Assembly (NCBI GenBank): GCA_965659595.1
Contig: CBFHWN010000095.1
Span: 1 to 7,332 of the forward strand
Origin: Casp-actino8 sp965659595
Lineage (GTDB): Bacteria; Actinomycetota; Acidimicrobiia; Acidimicrobiales; Ilumatobacteraceae
Length of the DNA stretch: 7,332 nucleotides
Direction: 5' to 3'
The position numbers and the translations under genes are program-made. The notes under the pieces were generated by a model that saw only the letters and a program-made list of their open reading frames with translations, did not search any database and was not told the origin of the DNA. Within the stretch, counting starts at the first letter, position 1. Each line of letters begins with the position of its first letter. Shown piece after piece: positions 5,867 to 7,332 of the stretch.

Positions 5867-7255
5867 TCAGCTCTCGAACTCGGTGATGAGTTCGCCGATG
5901 TCGGTGTAGATCTTGGTCTCGGCGTCGTACTGAATCACCTGGAGTGATTCCGCGATGAACTGATCGTCGAGGCCGTCCATCTTCAGTTGGACTCCGTCTC
6001 GCGAAAAGACACTGACCTGATCAAAATTACGGGCGGCGTTGATGATCGAGGCTCGGGTGAGACCCTCGGGCGACTCCATGGCCTGCTTGATGATCAGGGC
6101 GGTCACCTCGGCGGCGTACCATCCGGCGACTGCGGTCGTGATGATGTCCTTCTTGCCCAGGCTGTCCATGTACGCGATGTACTCGGCGATGGCCGGCTCA
6201 GCGGCCACGGCCGGATCCTCGATGTCCTTCAAGTTCTGGGCTGAGAACAACCCGTCGGCAGCGGCGCCTGCCAGACCAAGGATCAATGACGAGGTGCAGG
6301 TCGCTGTGATGTAGATCTGCGGGTCCCAACCGGCGTTGGCGGCCTTGGCGTTGGCCACTTCCGAGAGGAAGGTGGCGCAACCCGCACCCAGCGGCACCGC
6401 CAGAATCGCGTCAGGCGCGTTGCTCGCAATCGAGTTCACCTGGGCAGTCGGCGGAGCCGAGTCGGTGGCTTCGATCGTCTGCTCGTCGACGATGTTGATA
6501 CCGAACTCCGGAGCGACTTCCTTGAAGGCTTCGGCGTACACCTGGCCGAACTCGTTGTTCACAACGAACACGGCCACATTCGCGCCTTCACCGTAGGTGT
6601 TAGCGATGGCGGCCGCGTAGGCCTGGGCCTCCACATCGTACGGGATCAAGATTCCGGTGGTCCACGGATAATCCTCGGCGCGACCCCACTCGGGAGATCC
6701 GGTGAGAGCGAGCAACTGCGGGTAGCACTCCTCGTTCAGAATGTCGCGCACTGCTGCGTTGTTCGGCGAACCGATGATGCCCGAGAAGATGTCGGTGTCG
6801 GCGTCGAGCAACTTCTCAATGGCGCCCGGTGTGAGGTCCTTGTTGTACTGATCGTCTTCAATCTGAACTTCCATCTGGAGATCGCCGAGGAAGCCGGTCT
6901 CGTTGGCCCACTGGATGAAGGCCTCGAAGCCGTCCTTCACCGGAGCGAAGGCCGTGGCGGCGACTCCGCCCGACAACGGCATGGCGCTACCGATCTTGAT
7001 GGTGCCTTCGATCGGCGCGTTTGCGGCATCGGGATCGACGCAGTCGTTCGTGTCGACCATCCAACCCATGTCATCCATCGGAGCATCGGTATCGGCCGGT
7101 GCTTCGGTGTCGGTGGATGTATCCGTCGACGGAGCTTCGGTGCTCGGAGCTTCGGTGCTCGGAGCATCCGAGCCGCCGTCGTCACCACCACAGGCCGCAA
7201 GGACGAGTGCCCCGGCCATGGTGAGCGCGACCACCTTCTTGGAAATACGCTTCAT
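5867..7255 (-). CDS. ABC transporter substrate-binding lipoprotein, branched-chain amino acid (LivK/Peripla_BP_6) type
   Basis: A 462-residue lipoprotein. The signal has basic residues K2-R-I-S-K-K, a hydrophobic core at 8-20, and the lipobox L19-A-A-C22-G-G. A flexible acidic linker at about 23-62 contains three copies of A-P-S-T. The type I periplasmic-binding fold begins near 84 with G-T-I-K-I-G-S-A-M-P-L-S-G-G, a characteristic first strand, and continues with G-I-I-G-S at 159-163 and N-N-E-F-G-Q-V-Y-A at 233-241. It would capture a ligand outside the membrane and deliver it to an ABC permease. Family ligands include branched-chain amino acids, amides and urea, and the true one cannot be read here. 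No permease or ATPase genes are in the window. ATG at 7255 is chosen because GGGGAGGAA lies immediately upstream and the signal peptide starts there. An in-frame upstream start would add 24 residues and bury that site. Confidence 0.93.
   Translation of the reverse strand: MKRISKKVVALTMAGALVLAACGGDDGGSDAPSTEAPSTEAPSTDTSTDTEAPADTDAPMDDMGWMVDTNDCVDPDAANAPIEGTIKIGSAMPLSGGVAATAFAPVKDGFEAFIQWANETGFLGDLQMEVQIEDDQYNKDLTPGAIEKLLDADTDIFSGIIGSPNNAAVRDILNEECYPQLLALTGSPEWGRAEDYPWTTGILIPYDVEAQAYAAAIANTYGEGANVAVFVVNNEFGQVYAEAFKEVAPEFGINIVDEQTIEATDSAPPTAQVNSIASNAPDAILAVPLGAGCATFLSEVANAKAANAGWDPQIYITATCTSSLILGLAGAAADGLFSAQNLKDIEDPAVAAEPAIAEYIAYMDSLGKKDIITTAVAGWYAAEVTALIIKQAMESPEGLTRASIINAARNFDQVSVFSRDGVQLKMDGLDDQFIAESLQVIQYDAETKIYTDIGELITEFES
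7131..7160. repeat. Two perfect 15-bp tandem repeats in the lipoprotein linker
   Basis: GGAGCTTCGGTGCTC occurs twice in direct succession (7131-7145 and 7146-7160). The first five bases of a third copy follow at 7161-7165. The unit is in frame and encodes the A-P-S-T-E linker repeats of the substrate-binding protein on the minus strand. Such in-frame units can expand or contract without breaking the gene. Confidence 0.9.
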
Positions 7256-7256
7256 G

Positions 7257-7265
7257 TTCCTCCCC
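7257..7265 (-). promoter_or_regulatory. Strong ribosome-binding site deciding the substrate-binding-protein start
   Basis: On the minus strand GGGGAGGAA (7265 down to 7257) ends one base before the ATG at 7255. Its core GGGGAGG is close to the anti-Shine-Dalgarno complement. It lies inside the longer possible reading frame, which argues that translation starts at 7255 and not at the window-edge codon. Confidence 0.8.
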
Positions 7266-7306
7266 ATTCGTGCACGGTGTCGTGCGTTGAGTCCGGCGAC
7301 CGATCC

Positions 7307-7312
7307 ATTATC
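7307..7312 (-). promoter_or_regulatory. Candidate -10 box of the substrate-binding-protein gene
   Basis: On the minus strand GATAAT (7312 down to 7307) differs from TATAAT at one base. It would place the transcript start near 7300 and leave a leader of about 45 nt before the ATG at 7255. The -35 region would fall at or beyond the window edge. Within that leader, GCACG (7272-7276) and CGTGC (7281-7285) form a weak 5-bp inverted repeat. Confidence 0.4.
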
Positions 7313-7332
7313 GGGGTCGGGCCGCACCCGAG

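Overview
The window is GC-rich and densely coding. It looks like chromosomal DNA from an actinobacterium (Actinomycetota). The evidence is a WhiB-family Fe-S regulator, an adjacent PafB/PafC pair of WYL-domain regulators, frequent GTG starts, and several starts that look leaderless. The lineage below phylum cannot be read with certainty. The style (moderately high GC, lipoprotein substrate-binding protein with an acidic Ser/Thr/Pro linker, pafBC away from proteasome genes) would fit Acidimicrobiia, but that is inference.

Layout. Positions 1-1041 (+): a short perfect inverted repeat, a WhiB-like protein, and a stand-alone DEDDh 3'-5' exonuclease of the DnaQ type. Positions 1026-4495 (-): a tight pgi-pafB-pafC cluster, transcribed towards the exonuclease. 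The pafC and exonuclease coding regions overlap tail to tail by 16 bp. Positions 4557-5785 (+): diverging from pgi, a RarD/EamA-type permease whose stop codon overlaps the start of a small DUF4333-like lipoprotein. Positions 5796-5845: one or two hairpins, the stronger one a likely bidirectional terminator. Positions 5867-7255 (-): a branched-chain-amino-acid-type ABC substrate-binding lipoprotein with a repetitive N-terminal linker. Its -10 box is probably at the right edge.

How the genes relate. Pgi interconverts glucose-6-phosphate and fructose-6-phosphate. PafB and PafC are known in mycobacteria as partners that activate the LexA-independent DNA-damage response, so finding an exonuclease next to them is suggestive but not proof of a link. 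The permease, small lipoprotein and solute-binding protein are envelope or transport functions with no obvious tie to the left half.

No mobile element, CRISPR array, tRNA or rRNA gene was seen. Every gap between genes is under 100 bp. I do not see an undescribed multi-gene system here. The most interesting features are the placement of pafBC behind pgi, and three genes (exonuclease, pgi, pafB) that each carry a TANNNT box 6-7 nt before the start codon, as expected for leaderless transcripts.
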